From assembly GCA_015661135.1 (NCBI GenBank), contig JACVXW010000067.1, forward strand, positions 1 to 7,406: a stretch of 7,406 nt of DNA, read 5' to 3'. The DNA is from Chloroflexota bacterium. Its GTDB lineage: Bacteria; Chloroflexota; Limnocylindria; Limnocylindrales; CSP1-4. How positions within the stretch are numbered: the first letter of the stretch is position 1; each line of letters starts with the position of its first letter. This document shows positions 5,577 to 7,406 of this stretch, piece after piece. The position numbers and the translations under genes were made by a program. The notes beneath the pieces are model-generated. The model was not told the origin of the DNA. It was given only the letters and a program-made list of their open reading frames with translations, and made no database searches.

Positions 5577-6607
5577 CGAGCCTCCTGCAGCCATCCGGCG
5601 ATCTCGGCCGCCGCATAGGTGATCACGATGCCCGCGCCGGCCCGGACGATCGCCCCGACCGCCTCCATGGTCGCCGCCCGCGGGTCGATCCAGCCTCGCT
5701 CGCCGGCGGCACGAAGCATCGCGTACTCGCCGCTCACCTGGTAGGCCGCGATCGGCAGGTCGAATCGCGCCCGGGCGGCGGCAATCAGGTCGAGGCCCGG
5801 CAGGGCCGGCTTCACGAGCAGGATGTCCGCGCCCTCGGCCGCGTCGAGAGCCATCTCGCGGAGCGCCTCGCGGCCGTTGGCCGGGTCCATCTGGTAGCCC
5901 CGCCGGTCGCCGAATGCCGGCGCGCTCCCGGCCGCCTCCCGGAACGGCCCGTAGAACGCGGACGCGTGCTTGGCCGCGTAGGCCATGATCGCCGTGCCGC
6001 TGAAGCCGGCAGCATCGAGGGCGCCGCGGAGTGCCGCGACCTGCCCGTCCATCATCGCGCTCGGCGCCACGATGTCTGCGCCCGCCCGCGCCTGACTGAG
6101 CGCGGTTGCGGCCAGTCGCTCCAGCGCGGCGTCGTTCTCCACGGTCCCGTCCGCGCCGATCGGCCCGCAGTGACCATGGTCCGTGTACTCGCACAGGCAG
6201 GTATCGGCGATCGTCACGAGCGGGAGTGCCGCGGCCCGTATGCGGCGGAGTGCGTCCTGGATGGACCCGTCATCCGCGGACGCCTCCGTCCCGAGCGCGT
6301 CCTTCGTCCTTGGCAGGCCGAACAGGATCACACCGCCACCGCCGAGCCCGGCCAGCCGCTCGGCGTCCTCGGCGGCGATGTCGGCGGACACGCGGGCCAC
6401 GCCGGGCATGGACGAGATCGGCTCGCGGACACCCGAGCCGGGGCAGACGAACAGCGGCGCCACCAGCATGGACGGGTGGAGCCGGGTCTCGCGGACGAGA
6501 TCCCGGAGGGCAGGGGTCCGGCGCAGGCGACGGAGGCGGACGGGCCCGGGCAGCGCGACCGCCGCGGCGTCTGTCGCCTGTTCCGCGGAAAGTTGTGCCG
6601 TCGTCAT
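5573..6607 (-). CDS. hemB: Delta-aminolevulinic acid dehydratase (porphobilinogen synthase), zinc type
   Basis: Cytoplasmic enzyme of 344 residues that condenses two 5-aminolevulinate molecules to porphobilinogen. Zinc-type ligands are present in DTCLCEYTDHGHCG: Cys137, Cys139 and Cys147. The two active-site lysines are Lys213 (MAYAAKHASAFYGPFREAAGS) and Schiff-base Lys266 (GADILLVKPALPGLD). The signature expects Tyr about five residues after that lysine (KPxxxYLD), but Gly271 stands there, a deviation from the usual pattern. YQVSGEYAML (289-298) is also typical. The N-terminal 20 residues (TTAQLSAEQATDAAAVALPG) are extra and unconserved. The ATG start (6607-6605) overlaps the hemD stop as ATGA, with gggggcgg upstream on the minus strand as a possible ribosome binding site. 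Upstream in-frame sequence falls in the hemD tail and is not family-like. Confidence 0.96.
   Translation of the reverse strand: MTTAQLSAEQATDAAAVALPGPVRLRRLRRTPALRDLVRETRLHPSMLVAPLFVCPGSGVREPISSMPGVARVSADIAAEDAERLAGLGGGGVILFGLPRTKDALGTEASADDGSIQDALRRIRAAALPLVTIADTCLCEYTDHGHCGPIGADGTVENDAALERLAATALSQARAGADIVAPSAMMDGQVAALRGALDAAGFSGTAIMAYAAKHASAFYGPFREAAGSAPAFGDRRGYQMDPANGREALREMALDAAEGADILLVKPALPGLDLIAAARARFDLPIAAYQVSGEYAMLRAAGERGWIDPRAATMEAVGAIVRAGAGIVITYAAAEIAGWLQEAR
5581..5586 (-). promoter_or_regulatory. Strong ribosome binding site of hemQ inside the hemB 3' end
   Basis: The minus strand reads aggagg, 4 nt before the hemQ ATG, within the last codons of hemB (LQEAR). It is the clearest Shine-Dalgarno in the heme gene run and supports the start chosen. 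HemQ may therefore be translated better than the other genes, which rely more on overlap coupling. Confidence 0.65.
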
Positions 6608-7406
6608 GTGGATTCCGCCCCCGATCCCGATCCCGCGCCCGCGCCCGCTCCCACCGGTTGGTCGACGCCTGGGGCCGCGGCGGCGTCGATGGTCCCGAGG
6701 GCGTCGATGGCGACCGCCGTCGTCTCGGCGAGTGCCCAAGGGTCGGGAGACGGCGAGACGCCGGCCACCCGGAAGCCTGACCGGGCAGCCTCGGCCGCCG
6801 TCTCGGACCCGATGCACACCGCCGGGATGGTCAGCACGTCAATGGCCTCGCGCCGGCCAAGCTCCAGGAGCCCACGGACGGTGGAGCCGCTCGTGAACAC
6901 GGCCGCGTCGAGCGCGCCCTCCCGGACGGCCCGGCGCAGCAGCTGCCCGGACGACGTCGGCGCCTCGACGGTCCGGTAGGCCACGACGTCATCCACGATT
7001 GCGCCTCGTGCCGCAAGCACGGAGACCACCTGGGGGTTGGCGAGATCGCCGCGGACGAGCAGGATCCGGTCTCCCGGCGCCACCGGCAGCTCCTCCGCCA
7101 TGGCCGCGGACGTGCTCCGTGTCGGCTGGAAGTCCAGATCGATACCCTCGCGCTCCAGCGCGGTCCGGGTCACGTTCCCGATTCCTGCCCAGCGGGTGGC
7201 TTCGAACGGCGTGAAGACCCGTTCCGCACCCCGCACGACGGCGCGGGCGCCGTTTGGACTGGTCACCACCACCCACGCGTACCCGCCGAGGCGGCGCAGG
7301 GCGGCATCCAGGGCTCCGCCCGGCTCCAGCTCCACGCCGATCGTCGGGACGTGCACGGCGTCCAGGCCCGCGGCGCCGAGCGCGGCGATCAACGAGCTGG
7401 CCTGCC
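6604..7406 (-). CDS. hemD: Uroporphyrinogen-III synthase, 5'-partial (start off the right edge)
   Basis: Enzyme that inverts ring D and cyclises hydroxymethylbilane to uroporphyrinogen III. The frame stays open to the window end and reads QASSLIAALGAAGLDAVHVP, a typical near-N-terminal stretch of HemD (usually after TRP..Q), so only a few codons are probably missing; the TTG at 7392 is not the real start. Family landmarks are VVVTSPNGARAV, IGNVTRTALEREG, GDRILLVRGDLA, VVAYRTVEAP, DAAVFTSGSTVRGLLEL and CIGSETAAEAARSGF, giving the two alternating HEM4 lobes. After about residue 235 (counted from 7392) the protein ends in an unconserved Ala/Gly/Ser tail (GAGAGAGSGSG) coded by a hexanucleotide repeat. 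Its stop overlaps the hemB start. In such operons hemC commonly precedes hemD and may lie just outside. Confidence 0.93.
   Translation of the reverse strand, partial: QASSLIAALGAAGLDAVHVPTIGVELEPGGALDAALRRLGGYAWVVVTSPNGARAVVRGAERVFTPFEATRWAGIGNVTRTALEREGIDLDFQPTRSTSAAMAEELPVAPGDRILLVRGDLANPQVVSVLAARGAIVDDVVAYRTVEAPTSSGQLLRRAVREGALDAAVFTSGSTVRGLLELGRREAIDVLTIPAVCIGSETAAEAARSGFRVAGVSPSPDPWALAETTAVAIDALGTIDAAAAPGVDQPVGAGAGAGSGSGAEST
6620..6649 (-). repeat. Hexanucleotide tandem repeat in the hemD tail
   Basis: On the plus strand there are five consecutive 6-nt units: CCCGAT twice, CCCGCG twice, then CCCGCT. On the coding strand they spell the Gly-Ala/Gly-Ser tail of HemD. The tract begins 13 nt upstream of the hemB start codon, so slippage would change the HemD tail by two residues per unit without shifting frame. 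Confidence 0.75.

Noticed and set aside
5369..6979. Long plus-strand open frame (536 codons) opposite hemB, hemQ and hemD
   Set aside because: It is antisense to three clearly recognised genes, is rich in Arg/Pro/Gly with no domain, and is the kind of mirror frame expected in GC-rich DNA.
1..7406. CRISPR array, tRNA, insertion sequence, prophage or defence system
   Set aside because: No regularly spaced repeats, tRNA-like arms, transposase or phage motifs were seen; all genes are recognisable housekeeping or small-domain proteins.

Overview
The window looks like chromosomal DNA from a GC-rich bacterium that makes heme by the coproporphyrin-dependent route. Chloroflexota is my best guess, with Actinomycetota as the alternative. 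The guess rests on the GC-rich codon use, a HemQ/ChdC coproheme decarboxylase inside the heme operon, a ferrochelatase with the YGSP N-terminus typical of coproporphyrin ferrochelatases, and accessory genes (YCII, stand-alone UBP zinc finger) that I associate with those phyla. It cannot be settled from sequence alone.

Left part (1-2002, + strand): a secreted subtilisin-like (S8) serine protease whose 5' end lies outside the window. It has an I9-type propeptide remnant, a catalytic domain, a proline-rich linker, two cadherin-like/Ig-like repeats and a C-terminal beta-rich domain. The reading frame breaks near 1372 inside the first repeat. The break is best explained by loss of about 70-75 nt of the repeat rather than a one-base slip, so the gene is either a real pseudogene or a collapsed-repeat assembly error. 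A hairpin at 2058-2095 lies between this gene and the convergent genes to its right.

Right part (2098-7406, - strand, transcribed right to left): hemD (start outside the window), hemB, hemQ/chdC, hemE, hemH/cpfC, a stand-alone UBP-type zinc-finger protein, and a YCII-family protein. The first four junctions are all 4-nt NTGA stop/start overlaps, so the five heme genes form one tightly coupled unit. HemB makes porphobilinogen, HemD closes uroporphyrinogen III, HemE decarboxylates it to coproporphyrinogen III, HemH/CpfC inserts iron after oxidation, and HemQ/ChdC decarboxylates coproheme to heme b. The glutamyl-tRNA-route genes, hemC and the oxidase (cgoX/hemY) are not in the window; hemC may lie just off the right edge. 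The zinc-finger gene starts 32 nt after hemH and probably belongs to the same transcript. The YCII gene has its own good ribosome binding site after a 128-nt gap.

I saw no tRNA, rRNA, CRISPR array, insertion sequence or phage gene, and no clearly new multi-gene system. The points most worth a second look are the broken repeat in the protease, its aberrant catalytic-Asp motif, and the zinc-finger protein attached to the heme operon.
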